Source of the DNA: a bacterium
GTDB lineage: Bacteria; Bacillota; Clostridia; Christensenellales; CAG-138
DNA: 64,000 nt
Direction: 5' to 3'
Assembly: GCA_022778545.1 (NCBI GenBank)
Contig: JALFDW010000025.1
Location: 62,001 to 126,000, forward strand
How positions within the stretch are numbered: the first letter of the stretch is position 1; each line of letters starts with the position of its first letter. Made by a program: the position numbers and the translations under genes. This document shows, one piece after another, positions 36,651-46,060 of the stretch. Below the pieces are notes generated by a model. That model was given only the letters and a program-made list of their open reading frames with translations, did not search any database and was not told where the DNA came from.

Positions 36651-37420
36651 GTTTGCTCCTTTGTTATTCGCATGGTTATGCCCGCTTCGGAAAGCGCGCG
36701 TTTCAGCTCCGGGATCTTCACTTCGCCAAAGTGGAAGATGGAGGCGGCAAGCCCCGCGTCCACCTTGGGCAGCGTTTGGAACAGCTCGATGAAATGCGCC
36801 GCGCATCCTGCGCCGCCGGAGGCGATCACAGGGACGGAAACGGCTTCGCACACGGCGGAGAGCATTTCTAAATCAAAGCCCTGCTTTACGCCGTCGGTAT
36901 CGATGCTGTTGAGCACGATCTCGCCCGCGCCGAGGGAAACGCCACGCTTCACCCATTCGATGAGGTCGAGGCCGGTATCCTCGCGCCCGCCCTTGGCGAA
37001 CACGCGGAAGCCGCCGTCCGCCCGCTTGGCGTCCACGGAAAGGACGACGCACTGGTCGCCATACTTCCTTGCGGCATCGCGGATGAGCGTAGGGTCGCGC
37101 AGCGCGCCGGAGTTGACGCTCACCTTGTCCGCGCCGCATTTGAGCACCCGGTCAAAATCCAAAACGGTGTTGATGCCGCCGCCCACCGTCAGTGGGATGA
37201 ACACTGTGGAGGCCACTTCCGTCAGGATCTCCGTGAAAAGCTGCCGCCCTTCGGCGGAAGCGGTGATGTCATAAAACACGAGCTCGTCCGCGCCGCAGGC
37301 GCTGTAATAGGAAGCAAGCTTCACCGGGGAAGAAACATCCGTAAGGCCGAGAAAATTTACACCTTTTACGACGCGGCCGTCCTTCACGTCCAGGCAGGGT
37401 ATGATGCGCTTTGTGATCAT
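36644..37420 (-). CDS. hisF: Imidazole glycerol phosphate synthase, cyclase subunit
   Basis: The 258-residue (beta/alpha)8 barrel begins [22 protein letters not shown] with the catalytic Asp (CLDVKDG), and a later Asp lies in [12 protein letters not shown]. It forms IGP and AICAR using ammonia from HisH. It overlaps hisA by ATGA. Confidence 0.98.
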   Translation of the reverse strand: MITKRIIPCLDVKDGRVVKGVNFLGLTDVSSPVKLASYYSACGADELVFYDITASAEGRQLFTEILTEVASTVFIPLTVGGGINTVLDFDRVLKCGADKVSVNSGALRDPTLIRDAARKYGDQCVVLSVDAKRADGGFRVFAKGGREDTGLDLIEWVKRGVSLGAGEIVLNSIDTDGVKQGFDLEMLSAVCEAVSVPVIASGGAGCAAHFIELFQTLPKVDAGLAASIFHFGEVKIPELKRALSEAGITMRITKEQTC

Positions 37421-38142
37421 GGGCGCTCCTTTGCTGCCGCAATGGCTGCGGCGAGGTCGATCTTCTTTTCATACAGCGCTTTGCCGAGAATCGCGCCATA
37501 CAGCCCAAGCCCGGCGAGCGCGCGCACGTCCGAAAGGGTGGTCACGCCGCCGGAGGCGACGAGCGCAAGCTGCGGGAAGCAGGCGGAGAGGCGTTCGTAA
37601 AGCGCGAGGTTCGCGCCGGCAAGCAGGCCGTCTTTGGAAATATCCGTGCAGATCACGCCCTGCACGCCGAGCGCGGAAAGCCGCGCGAGGAATTCCTCGC
37701 AGCGGGTGGAGGAGGTTTCAAGCCAGCCGTGGGTGGCGACGAACCCATCCCGCACATCCACGCCGACGGCCACACGCGCGCCGAAACGCTTTACCGCGCG
37801 CTCTAAAAACTGCGGGTCGCAAAGCGCCGCTGTGCCGAGGATCACGCGCCAGACGCCTGCGTCAAGATAGCGCTCGATCACATCCTCGCTGCGGATGCCG
37901 CCGCCGATTTCGGCCTTCTGCTTCGTTGCGGCAACGATGCGGTGCACGGTCTCAAAGTTTGGGGTCTCGCCGGCCTTTGCGCCTTCAAGATCCACAAGGT
38001 GCAGGTGCTCCGCGCCGGCGGCCTCAAAGGCATGGGCCAGCGCGGGCGGGTCGTCGCTGTAAACGGTCATCTGGGCGTAATCGCCGCGCACAAGGCGCAC
38101 GGCCTTGCCTTCGTATAAATCGATTGCAGGGAAAAGATACAT
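37417..38142 (-). CDS. hisA: ProFAR isomerase
   Basis: The 241-residue barrel begins YLFPAIDLYEGKAVRLVRGDYAQ with the catalytic Asp in AIDLYEG, and has a second Asp in VICTDISKDG. GGAGGG precedes the ATG. It isomerises ProFAR to PRFAR, the substrate of HisFH. Confidence 0.97.
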   Translation of the reverse strand: MYLFPAIDLYEGKAVRLVRGDYAQMTVYSDDPPALAHAFEAAGAEHLHLVDLEGAKAGETPNFETVHRIVAATKQKAEIGGGIRSEDVIERYLDAGVWRVILGTAALCDPQFLERAVKRFGARVAVGVDVRDGFVATHGWLETSSTRCEEFLARLSALGVQGVICTDISKDGLLAGANLALYERLSACFPQLALVASGGVTTLSDVRALAGLGLYGAILGKALYEKKIDLAAAIAAAKERP

Positions 38143-38153
38143 GGTCTCCCTCC

Positions 38154-38771
38154 TTACAGCGCCGCGAAGGCCTTGAGGATCCGCAGCCCCACATCCCCGC
38201 TCTTTTCGGGGTGGAACTGTGTGCCCATCACGTTTTCAAGCCCTGCCGCAGCGGTGAGTGCCGCGCCGTATTCCGCCGTGGCGGTCACGACGGGATCGCA
38301 CTCCATTGCCGCGAAAGAGTGGACGAAATATACGCATTCTCCCGCGTCCACTTCCGCAAACAGCGGCGATTTCGGCTTGCCCTTCGGGAAGGAGAGCGCG
38401 TTCCAGCCGATGTGCGGCACCTTGAGCTCCGGGCCGATCACGGGCGCGATGGGGCGCACGCTGCCGGGCAGGAGTCCAAGCCCCGCGTGCTCGCCGTATT
38501 CATAGCTTTTCTCAAACAGCAGCTGCATCCCGAGGCAGATGCCAAGGAGCGGTTTGCCGCGCCCGGCTTCCTCTGCGACAACGGCGGCAAGGCCGCTTTC
38601 GCGCAGCTTTTTTGCCGCGTCGCCGAACGCGCCGACGCCCGGCAGAATGATGCGCTCCGCCCGGCGCAGCTCAGCCGGATCCCCGGTGACAACGGCGGGG
38701 ACGCCGATGTGCGCAAGGGAGCTTTTGAGCGAAAAGAGGTTGCCTACGCCGTAATCGACGATCGCAAGCAT
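38154..38771 (-). CDS. hisH: Imidazole glycerol phosphate synthase, glutaminase subunit
   Basis: The 205-residue class I glutaminase has the nucleophile Cys in LLGICLGMQLLFE, and His/Glu in GTQFHPEKSG. It begins DYGVGNLFSLK, typical of HisH. It supplies ammonia to HisF. Its ATG overlaps the hisB stop by one base. Confidence 0.97.
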   Translation of the reverse strand: MLAIVDYGVGNLFSLKSSLAHIGVPAVVTGDPAELRRAERIILPGVGAFGDAAKKLRESGLAAVVAEEAGRGKPLLGICLGMQLLFEKSYEYGEHAGLGLLPGSVRPIAPVIGPELKVPHIGWNALSFPKGKPKSPLFAEVDAGECVYFVHSFAAMECDPVVTATAEYGAALTAAAGLENVMGTQFHPEKSGDVGLRILKAFAAL

Positions 38772-39358
38772 CAGAGCACCCCCTTCGTGGAAGGGATCTC
38801 ATCCATGCAGTCCGGGTCCAACTTTACGGCGGCGCGGAGCGCGCGGGAAAGCGCCTTGAAGCAGCCCTCGATGATGTGGTGCGAGTTTTCGCCAGCAAGC
38901 TGGCGGACATGCAGCGTGAGTCCCGCTTCCCGGGTAAAGGCAAGCAGAAATTCCTTTACGAGTTCCGTATCGAACGTGCCGACCTTTTCCGTGGGGATGG
39001 AAAGGTCACAGCAGAGCATGCTGCGGCCGGAAAAATCGGCGGCGGTGAGGATGAGCGCCTCGTCCATCGGCAAAATGCAGCTCCCATAGCGGCAGATGCC
39101 GCGTTTGTCACCGAGCGCATCCGCAAACGCCTGCCCAAGCGCGATGCCGATATCCTCCACGGTGTGGTGATCGTCCACCTCCGTGTCCCCCTTGCAGGAA
39201 ACGGAGAGGTCAAAACGGCCGTGGGCGGAAAAAAGCGTCAGCATGTGGTTCAGAAAGCCGCAGCCGCTGTCGATGCTGCTTTTTCCCGTGCCGTCAAGGG
39301 CGAGGGAGAGGGAGATGTCGGTTTCCTTTGTGGTGCGGGTTATGGTTGCGCTGCGCAT
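38771..39358 (-). CDS. hisB: Imidazoleglycerol-phosphate dehydratase
   Basis: The 195-residue IGPD has the duplicated metal motifs DDHHTVEDIGIALGQA and NSHHIIEGCFKALSRAL, plus GFLNHMLTLFSAHGRFDL. It is the monofunctional form without the phosphatase domain, which fits the separate PHP phosphatase at the operon end. Confidence 0.98.
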   Translation of the reverse strand: MRSATITRTTKETDISLSLALDGTGKSSIDSGCGFLNHMLTLFSAHGRFDLSVSCKGDTEVDDHHTVEDIGIALGQAFADALGDKRGICRYGSCILPMDEALILTAADFSGRSMLCCDLSIPTEKVGTFDTELVKEFLLAFTREAGLTLHVRQLAGENSHHIIEGCFKALSRALRAAVKLDPDCMDEIPSTKGVL

Positions 39359-40425
39359 GGTGCGTCTCCTTTCAGAATGTCTTCGACGGCGGTGAAAAGC
39401 GCGTTCATCTGCTCCGGTGTGCCGATCGTGATGCGCACATAGTCCGCAATGCGCGGCTTTTCAAAATGGCGCACGAGCACGCCCCGCGCCTTCAGGCCGC
39501 GGTAGAGCGCTTCGCCGGAAATGGCCGGGTGTTTGGCAAAGAGAAAGTTTGCCATAGAGGGCGTGAGCGTGAAGCCCAGCGCCTGCAAACGCGCGGCGGT
39601 GGCTTCCCGCGTCTGTGCGATCTTTTCGCAGTTCTCCGCGTAATAGGCGTCATCCGCAATGGCAGCCTCGCCGAGCAGCAACGTGAGCCGGTTCAGGTTA
39701 TAGGGGTTCGTGGAAAAGCGGATCGTCTCAAGGTCGCGGATGAGCGTTTCGCTCCCGAGCGCAAAGCCAAGGCGCGCGCCCGCCATGGAGCGGGATTTGG
39801 AATATGTCCGCACGATGAGCAGGTTCTCATACCGTTCAAGCAGCGGCAGCGCCGTCTGCGTGCCGAAATCCACATATGCTTCATCCACGAGCACGACGCG
39901 GTTCGCGTCGCTTGCAAGGATGCGCTCAATTTCGGAAAGCGGGAGCGCCATGCCTGTAGGAGCGTTGGGGTTTGCAAGCACGCACATGCCGCGCGCGGCG
40001 CAGAATGCGTCCACATTCACGGAAAAATCATCCCTGAGCGGGATCTCCTGTGCCTCGAGGCCGTAAAGCGCCGCGTAAACGGGGTAAAACCCGTAGCTGA
40101 TATCCGGGAAGGCCACAGGCGTTTCCGCGTCGCAGAAGGCCATGAAGGCGAAGGAAAGGACTTCGTCCGAGCCGTTAGCAAGGAGGACGTTTTCGGGCTT
40201 TACGCCATAGTGTGCGGCAAGTGTTTTGCGCAGGCGCGTCCCAGTTGGGTCGGGATAAAGGTTCAGTGCAGCAAGCTCCCCGTCCGAAACGGCGGCACGG
40301 GTGTGCGGGGAAGGGGGATAGGGCGATTCATTGGTGTTGAGCTTCACATACTGCTGATCCTGCGGCTGTTCACCGGGGGTATAGGCTTCGAGCGAGGCGA
40401 AGCGTTTGCTGAAAAAACGGCTCAT
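39340..40425 (-). CDS. hisC: Histidinol-phosphate aminotransferase
   Basis: The 361-residue fold-type I aminotransferase has VKLNTNESPYPPSP at the N-terminus, CVLANPNAPTGMALPL, and the PLP Lys in RTYSKSRSMAGARLGFALG. It overlaps hisB by 19 nt and hisD by ATGA. It converts imidazole acetol phosphate to histidinol phosphate. Confidence 0.97.
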   Translation of the reverse strand: MSRFFSKRFASLEAYTPGEQPQDQQYVKLNTNESPYPPSPHTRAAVSDGELAALNLYPDPTGTRLRKTLAAHYGVKPENVLLANGSDEVLSFAFMAFCDAETPVAFPDISYGFYPVYAALYGLEAQEIPLRDDFSVNVDAFCAARGMCVLANPNAPTGMALPLSEIERILASDANRVVLVDEAYVDFGTQTALPLLERYENLLIVRTYSKSRSMAGARLGFALGSETLIRDLETIRFSTNPYNLNRLTLLLGEAAIADDAYYAENCEKIAQTREATAARLQALGFTLTPSMANFLFAKHPAISGEALYRGLKARGVLVRHFEKPRIADYVRITIGTPEQMNALFTAVEDILKGDAPCAAQP

Positions 40426-41705
40426 TTTGCTTCCTCCGAAAGGCGGATTAGCACGCTCTTTGCGTGCGCATCAAGCCCTTCCGCCTGGGCGAACCGGGCG
40501 ACTTTTTTGCCGGCTGCCGCGAGCGCTTCGGGCGTATAGTAGGAAAACTGGGAACGCTTTACGAAATCATCCACCGAAAGGGGGCTGGAGAAGCGTGCCG
40601 TCCCGCCGGTGGGCAACGTATGGTTCGGCCCTGCGAAATAATCGCCGAGTGCCTCGGGGCAGTATTTTCCGAGAAATATCGAGCCTGCATTCTGCACTTT
40701 GCCGAGAAGGGCGAACGGGTCATCCACCGAAAGCTCCAGATGCTCCGGCGCGATCTCGTTCGCGATGGCGATGCCCACATCGAGCGTGGGAACGAGGATG
40801 ATCTTCCCGTTGTTCTCGATGGAAGCCCGGGCGATTTCCGCGCGCGGGAGCAGCGTAAGCTGGCGTTCCAGCTCCGCCTGTACGGCGGACGCGAGCGCTG
40901 CGCTCGGCGTGACGAGCACGGCGGATGCGTTTTTATCGTGCTCCGCCTGGGAGAGCAGGTCGGCCGCGACAAAGCGCGCGTCGCAGCTGCCGTCCGCAAG
41001 GATGAGGATTTCAGAGGGGCCTGCGATCATGTCGATATCCACAAGGCCGAACACCTGCCGTTTGGCTTCCGCAACATAAACGTTGCCGGGGCCTACGATC
41101 TTGTCCGCCCGGGGGATGCTCTCCGTGCCGTAGGCGAGCGCTGCGACTGCCTGTGCGCCGCCTGCGCGGAACACGCGGTCCACGCCCGCAACGGCGGCTG
41201 CCGCCAGGATCTCCGGTGCGATCTTACCGCCCTTGGCGGGCGTTACCATGATGACCTCCGGTACGCCCGCAAGCTTTGCGGGGATGCAGTCCATCAGCAC
41301 AGTGGAAGGGTAACTTGCCGTGCCGCCGGGCACATAAAGGCCGACGCGCGCAAGCGGCGTTACCTTCTGCCCGAGCACGACGCCGTTTCGTTCGCTCATC
41401 ACGAACCCTTCGCGCAGCTGGCGCTTATGGAATGCGCGGATGTTTTCCGCAGCCTCCTGCATAACCTTAAGAAGCGCCGGGTCCACCGCATCGCAGGCGG
41501 CAAGAATCTCTTCTGCCGGCACCTCGAGCGCAGTGCCTTCCGGCATGCCCTCAAAGGCGGCGCAATAACGCAGGACGGCCGCATCGCCTTCCTGCCGCAC
41601 AGCGGCGAGTATCTCCGCAACGGGGCGGGATACATCCGGAGCATCTGCCCTGCGCGCGAGCACTGCCTCTTTGCCGAGCGCGGCATAATCGAGAATCCGT
41701 ATCAT
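40422..41705 (-). CDS. hisD: Histidinol dehydrogenase
   Basis: The 427-residue zinc enzyme has the signature ILADGSCDARFVAADLLSQAEHDKNASAVLVTPS and catalytic Glu/His near GIAIANEIAPEHLELSVDDP. It catalyses the last two oxidation steps to histidine. Confidence 0.98.
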   Translation of the reverse strand: MIRILDYAALGKEAVLARRADAPDVSRPVAEILAAVRQEGDAAVLRYCAAFEGMPEGTALEVPAEEILAACDAVDPALLKVMQEAAENIRAFHKRQLREGFVMSERNGVVLGQKVTPLARVGLYVPGGTASYPSTVLMDCIPAKLAGVPEVIMVTPAKGGKIAPEILAAAAVAGVDRVFRAGGAQAVAALAYGTESIPRADKIVGPGNVYVAEAKRQVFGLVDIDMIAGPSEILILADGSCDARFVAADLLSQAEHDKNASAVLVTPSAALASAVQAELERQLTLLPRAEIARASIENNGKIILVPTLDVGIAIANEIAPEHLELSVDDPFALLGKVQNAGSIFLGKYCPEALGDYFAGPNHTLPTGGTARFSSPLSVDDFVKRSQFSYYTPEALAAAGKKVARFAQAEGLDAHAKSVLIRLSEEAK

Positions 41706-41715
41706 GTGAAAAACC

Positions 41716-42351
41716 TCATTTCAGCGCGGTGAGTGCGGCAAGACGTTCCTGCATCTCGCGCACACGCGCGTTTTTAAACTTGTAGCTTACCCGGTTTGCG
41801 ATGAAACGTGCGCTGATGGGCACGACCTCCTCCAACGGGAAAAGACCGTTTTCCCGCAGCGTGGCGCCGGTTTCCACGATGTCCACAATCACATCGGAAA
41901 GGCCGAGCAGCGGCGCGATTTCGATGGAGCCGTTGAGCTTGATGATGTCGATGTCCCGGCTTTGCGCGGAAAAATGCGCGCTTGCGATGTGCGGGAATTT
42001 TGTGGCGACGCGCAGCGCACGCTCCGCTTCCCGGAGTGCGCCGGGGCGCCCTGCTACCATCATGCGGCATTTGCCGATGCCGAGGTCGCAAAGCTCGTAT
42101 ACCTCGGGCGCATACTCAAGGAGGATATCCTTGCCCGCAACGCCCACGTCCGCAGCGCCGCGCTCCACGTAGATCGCCACGTCGGAGGGCTTTGCCCAGA
42201 AATAGCGCACGCGCGCTTCCTCATTTTCAAAGATAAGCTTGCGGTTGTCCTCCCGGATGGCAGGGCAGCCGTAGCCGATGCGTTCAAACAGACCATAAGC
42301 CTTTTCGCCGAGCCTGCCTTTCGGCAGCGCGACGCTGATCCAATCCTGCAA
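41716..42351 (-). CDS. hisG: ATP phosphoribosyltransferase, short catalytic form
   Basis: The 211-residue HisG lacks the C-terminal histidine-binding domain and therefore needs HisZ, which is encoded directly upstream. Recognisable parts are VALPKGRLGEKAYGLFERIGYG and VDIVETGATLRENGL. It starts with TTG at 42351, preceded by AAAGGA. Confidence 0.97.
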   Translation of the reverse strand: MQDWISVALPKGRLGEKAYGLFERIGYGCPAIREDNRKLIFENEEARVRYFWAKPSDVAIYVERGAADVGVAGKDILLEYAPEVYELCDLGIGKCRMMVAGRPGALREAERALRVATKFPHIASAHFSAQSRDIDIIKLNGSIEIAPLLGLSDVIVDIVETGATLRENGLFPLEEVVPISARFIANRVSYKFKNARVREMQERLAALTALK

Positions 42352-42384
42352 AGCGTTTTCCTTTCTGTTCCCTGCTGCCCCGCA

Positions 42385-43470
42385 TCAGACACGGAGCGTT
42401 TCCCTTGCGCGCACTGCGCCGTCCTCCGTTTCGCGTACGGTGACGCGCTTGCCCTCCGCGGCAAGTTCCCTCGCGCGCCGGAGCGTTTCCGCAGCGTCCG
42501 CCTCTTTGCCGGAAAGCAGGAGCACGTCCGCATCGTAGGGCTCAGGCGGCGTACCGAGGCCGTCCAGCAGCCCGATGTTCACTGCGAAGCCGATCGCTCC
42601 GCCGGGTTTGTGCATCCGTCGCAGCAGGCTGTCATACCGCCCGCCGGAGAGGATGCATGTGTGAAATTCCGGCAAAAAGCCCTGGAAGATCACGCCGTTA
42701 TAGTAAGAAAGATCGTTCAGAAGCGAAAAATCAAGGTTCACGCTGCCGCAGCCCGCGTGCGCAAGCGCGCCGCAGAGCGCGGAAAGCTCCGAAAGGGCGG
42801 TATGAGTAGCCTCGTTTACATCGAGCGTACGCGCTTCCCGGAGCACGGTTTCAGAGGGGCCGTAAAGCCCGGACAACCGCGAGAGCTTTTCCGTAAGCGT
42901 TGGGGAGACGCTGTTTCCCGCACAGAGCGCCGTGAGCTCGTGCGCGTTTTTCGCGCGGATGCAGGCGGAAAGCTTCGCCTGCTCCAACGCGGGCAGGCCG
43001 GTTTCTGCAAGAAGCCCTCCGGCGAGGCCGACGTGGGAAACATCCATAATAAAGCGAGGCGAGAGCGCGGCAAGGCTGTCGAGCGCCAGGGAAAGCACTT
43101 CGCACATGGCGTAAAGGCCGATCTCCCCGATGTATTCAAGCCCCACCTGCGGGATCTCCCGGAAGGAACGCGGATCGCCTGCCGCACGGTATACCGTCTC
43201 GCTGTAACAAAGGCGCTGCGGCAGGGGCACGCCTTCCTTCACGCTGCGCACGATGGAAAGCGTGATGTCCGGCTTGAGCGCGAGCAGCTTCCCGCTGAGG
43301 TCGTGAAAGGTGAGGATATGCTCCTCCTGCAGAAAACTGCGGTACTCTGCGTAAAAATCGTATTCTTCAAACTTGCTCATGCGGAACTCGCGGTAGCCAT
43401 ACTGCGCATACAGGGCTGTGAGTTCCAAAATGGCGCGTTCGCTGCGCTTGCGCGCTGCAGGTGCGTTCAT
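42385..43470 (-). CDS. hisZ: ATP phosphoribosyltransferase regulatory subunit (HisRS-like)
   Basis: The 361-residue protein resembles the histidyl-tRNA synthetase catalytic fold without tRNA-binding parts: YGYREFRMSKFEEYDFY, LKPDITLSIVRSV, LPQRLCYSETVYRA, and GGRYDSLLRRM. It forms the allosteric HisGZ complex. The start at 43470 has GGAGG; an ATG at 43509 falls within the promoter. First gene of the his operon. Confidence 0.95.
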   Translation of the reverse strand: MNAPAARKRSERAILELTALYAQYGYREFRMSKFEEYDFYAEYRSFLQEEHILTFHDLSGKLLALKPDITLSIVRSVKEGVPLPQRLCYSETVYRAAGDPRSFREIPQVGLEYIGEIGLYAMCEVLSLALDSLAALSPRFIMDVSHVGLAGGLLAETGLPALEQAKLSACIRAKNAHELTALCAGNSVSPTLTEKLSRLSGLYGPSETVLREARTLDVNEATHTALSELSALCGALAHAGCGSVNLDFSLLNDLSYYNGVIFQGFLPEFHTCILSGGRYDSLLRRMHKPGGAIGFAVNIGLLDGLGTPPEPYDADVLLLSGKEADAAETLRRARELAAEGKRVTVRETEDGAVRARETLRV

Positions 43471-43499
43471 GATGTCCTCCGTCCATAACGAATAAGGAA

Positions 43500-43528
43500 A
43501 GTATAGCACGCCAATCCGCTTTAGTCAA
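43500..43528 (-). promoter_or_regulatory. Promoter of the histidine operon
   Basis: On the minus strand, TTGACT (complement of 43523-43528), a 17-nt spacer and TATACT (complement of 43500-43505), 29 bases before hisZ. The leader is too short for a T-box or a His-rich leader peptide, so control is probably at initiation or by feedback. Confidence 0.82.
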
Positions 43529-43662
43529 GCAGAGTGATAAATCAATAAAGCGAAGACGTGCATATGATTCGCTAATATATACCTGCAGCAAAGCGCAGTC
43601 AAGATGAAACCTGAATTCGGATATGGTAAAATAAGAAAAAACGGCAGGAAAGAGGGACGCGC

Positions 43663-44421
43663 ATGGACGAGCGGCCGGAACAGATGCAGAAACGGTTTCT
43701 GGAGCTTGCGGAGCGGGCATACCAGAATTGCACATACACATTCACGCCTTTTCTCGGGCTGCAGGAACAAAGCGTGTTTCACGGCATGGAACGGATGCTT
43801 TCCCATGTGCCGTGGGAGGTGTTTGGCGGCGTGGAAGGCTGCGAGAGGAAAATGGTGCGCTTTGGCTCGGAGGAGTTCTGCGGATATGAACAGCCGTTCC
43901 CGATTGTCTGTGTAGCGGTGCGGCCATGCAGCGCGAAGTTTGCGGAGCCGCTGTCGCACCGTGATTTTCTCGGTGCGCTGATGGGGCTTGGCGTGGAGCG
44001 GGATACGCTCGGCGACATCGTGGTGCGCGAGGGGGAGGCGTTCGTTTTTGCCGCGGAGCGGATCGCGCCGTTTCTCGTGGAGCAGCTTTGCGAGGTACGC
44101 CGCACACGCGTATGCTGTTCCATTGCGGAGGCGCTGCCGGAGGGTGCGCTTTTCCGTACGGAGACGCGGGCTGTTCAGGTCGCGTCCATCCGGGCGGACG
44201 CGCTCTGCGCCCACGTCTGGAACCTTTCCCGCGGGGATAGCCTTGCGCTGTTTCAGGCGGGGCGTGTGTTCAAAAACGGGCGGCTTTGCGAAAACGGTGC
44301 AGCTACGCCGCGGGAAGGGGATATGATCTCCGTGCGCGGCTATGGGCGCTTCCGCTATTGCGGGGTGCTGGGCACAACGAAAAAAGGCCGCTGCAACGCC
44401 TCGGTGGAGGTTTACGTTTGA
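43663..44421 (+). CDS. ylmH: YlmH-like S4-domain RNA-binding protein
   Basis: The 252-residue protein has the YlmH layout: N-terminal domain with FTPFLGLQEQSVFHGMERML, the middle stretch LSHRDFLGALMGLGVERDTLGDIVVREGEAFVFA, and a C-terminal S4 domain (about 175-250; NLSRGDSLALFQAGRVFKNGRLCENGAATPREGDMISVRGYGRF). YlmH binds ribosomal or RNA substrates and is often near division genes; here it stands alone. AGAGGG precedes the ATG. Confidence 0.9.
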   Translation: MDERPEQMQKRFLELAERAYQNCTYTFTPFLGLQEQSVFHGMERMLSHVPWEVFGGVEGCERKMVRFGSEEFCGYEQPFPIVCVAVRPCSAKFAEPLSHRDFLGALMGLGVERDTLGDIVVREGEAFVFAAERIAPFLVEQLCEVRRTRVCCSIAEALPEGALFRTETRAVQVASIRADALCAHVWNLSRGDSLALFQAGRVFKNGRLCENGAATPREGDMISVRGYGRFRYCGVLGTTKKGRCNASVEVYV

Positions 44422-44451
44422 ACGGCCGGGTGGATCATGTTGCGATGCTGC

Positions 44452-45027
44452 TTATTTGAGCGGCTTCATCGGAGCGAGGGACGATTCGCTGATGAAATCA
44501 TCCCCGAGCACTTCGCGAACGCGGCGTTCCAGTGTTTCCACGCCATACAGCGTGCGGTCAATGATGACGATGGTGTCGTCCTGCATGACGACGCGCGTGC
44601 CGTCCATCTTCCGCTTGCTTTTGCCGAACGGCACGATGCGGCGCACATCCGCATAACGGTAAGAGGATTCCTTGCCCGTTATGGTGCGGCAGGTAAAGGC
44701 TTCTTCATCCAGAACGACGCGCCAAATCAGGCTGTGCACAAAATAGTACAGCGCCGCGACCGCAAGCAGCAGAAAGATCACAAGCGCGATCGGGTTGACG
44801 ATCGAACCTGCGATGACCGGGGCGAGTACGCCGAGCAGAATAAACAGCGTGCTGAGTGAGGCGCGCCAGTCATCCCGGATCACGATGCGCCCGGACGCGG
44901 TTTCTGCGTTTTTCCGTTCCGCCTTCACCGCATGGCGCACGCGGAGATAATCCCACAGTTTGAAGAAGGTGCCGAGAAGGCACAGGCCAAACAGAAGCAG
45001 GATGCTGACATAGTCGTTCATATTCAT
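44452..45027 (-). CDS. Membrane protein with C-terminal PH-like domain
   Basis: The 191-residue protein has an N-terminal membrane helix (about 6-24), two further helices (about 60-100), and a soluble C-terminal domain (105-185) with alternating strands (WRVVLDEEAFTCRTITGKESSYRYADVRRI), resembling bacterial PH domains. AAGGAG lies 9 nt before the ATG. Function unknown. Confidence 0.8.
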   Translation of the reverse strand: MNMNDYVSILLLFGLCLLGTFFKLWDYLRVRHAVKAERKNAETASGRIVIRDDWRASLSTLFILLGVLAPVIAGSIVNPIALVIFLLLAVAALYYFVHSLIWRVVLDEEAFTCRTITGKESSYRYADVRRIVPFGKSKRKMDGTRVVMQDDTIVIIDRTLYGVETLERRVREVLGDDFISESSLAPMKPLK

Positions 45028-45124
45028 AGGTAAAACTCCTTTTTAAGCACTTTTGTGGAGCGCATAGTGTTCATTTTAAATATGCTGTTATCATACCAAG
45101 AGGCGGCGGGATTGTAAAGACCGC

Positions 45125-45523
45125 ATGGCGGGTTGGATTTGGCGGCATACTATGCGCATGATGAAAAAGCAGGTCGTTTGGAAAAAATGGGCCGCGGGGC
45201 TTTTGACCGGAGGCTGCAACGGGTTGTTTGGCGGCGGAGGCGGCATGGTTGCCGTACCACTGCTTCAAAAACTGTGCGGCATGGACACGCCGGATGCCCA
45301 TGCGAGCGCGATCAGCATCATCCTCCCGCTTTCCGCCGTAACGGGCGTGGTCTATGCGGTGGGGGGCGCGGTGGACTGGCATGCGCTTGCCTTTGTCGCG
45401 CCTGCGCTGACGGTGGGCAGCATAGGCGGCGCCTTTCTGACGGGAAAATTGAAAAGCAGGTGGCTGGACCGTATTTTCACAGCGCTGATGTTCCTCGCCG
45501 GCGTCTGGATGGTATTCTCATGA
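45125..45523 (+). CDS. TauE/SafE family half-transporter, first half
   Basis: The 132-residue protein has four hydrophobic helices with the TauE/SafE Gly motif (GLLTGGCNGLFGGGGGMVAVPLL) and SAISIILPLSAVTGVVYAVGG. TauE/SafE proteins (about 250 residues, two such repeats) export or import sulfite and related sulfonates. Here each repeat is a separate gene, overlapping by ATGA, so the two likely form a heterodimer. The start is uncertain (45125 or ATGs at 45152/45158). Confidence 0.82.
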   Translation: MAGWIWRHTMRMMKKQVVWKKWAAGLLTGGCNGLFGGGGGMVAVPLLQKLCGMDTPDAHASAISIILPLSAVTGVVYAVGGAVDWHALAFVAPALTVGSIGGAFLTGKLKSRWLDRIFTALMFLAGVWMVFS

Positions 45524-45885
45524 GCTGGCTCTGGTATGTTCTTGCCGGGCTTTCGGCCGGCGTGGCGGCAGGCATGGGCATGGGCGGCGGCACGCTGCTA
45601 ATCCCCGTGCTGACGCTTGCGCTTGGCATGCCGCAGCATGCTGCACAGGGTGTAAACGTGCTTGCGTTTCTTCCTGCGGCGGCTGCGGCGCTCGTGATCC
45701 ACGCGAAAGCGGGGCGGCTTCGGTTTCGTACATGTTTTCCCATTATCCTTGCGGGGGCGGTCGGTGCGCTTGGCGCATCGCTTCTCTCCGGAATGCTTGA
45801 GGCGCCGTGGCTCAGGCGCATGTTCGGCGGTTTTCTGATCCTTCTCGCATGTCTCAGGATGTTTGGAAAAAGGTTAAAAAAATAA
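45520..45885 (+). CDS. TauE/SafE family half-transporter, second half
   Basis: The 121-residue protein has four helices with the Gly motif of the second repeat (LSAGVAAGMGMGGGTLLIPVLTL) and QGVNVLAFLPAAAAAL. Its ATG overlaps the stop of the first half (ATGA). Together they have the length of one intact transporter, so this is a stable split, not a recent frameshift: each has its own start and both keep the Gly motifs. Confidence 0.85.
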   Translation: MSWLWYVLAGLSAGVAAGMGMGGGTLLIPVLTLALGMPQHAAQGVNVLAFLPAAAAALVIHAKAGRLRFRTCFPIILAGAVGALGASLLSGMLEAPWLRRMFGGFLILLACLRMFGKRLKK

Positions 45886-45980
45886 CAGCATCGTCATCAA
45901 AACTACATATCTAAAACCGCGAAAAAAACGGGAATCAGGGCAAAAAAACGCGCAAATTTGATGCAACTCACAAATATGTG

Positions 45981-45989
45981 TGCTATAAT
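45981..45989 (+). promoter_or_regulatory. Extended -10 promoter of the rnf operon
   Basis: TGCTATAAT is a full extended -10 element. A TTGATG (45958-45963) is 20 nt upstream, so the -35 contact is weak. The predicted start of transcription near 45996 rules out the ATG at 45995 as the rnfC start. The 95 bases upstream (45886-45980) are AT-rich and hold nothing else recognised. Confidence 0.7.
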
Positions 45990-46060
45990 AATGCTTGGAA
46001 AATCTGTTCATACAATTACTATATGAGCAATCATTCAACTCCGAAAGGCTGGTGCTTTAT

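Noticed and set aside
43471-43620. T-box or His leader peptide before hisZ
   Set aside because: Promoter lies 29 bases before hisZ, leaving no room for a leader structure; no His-codon run.
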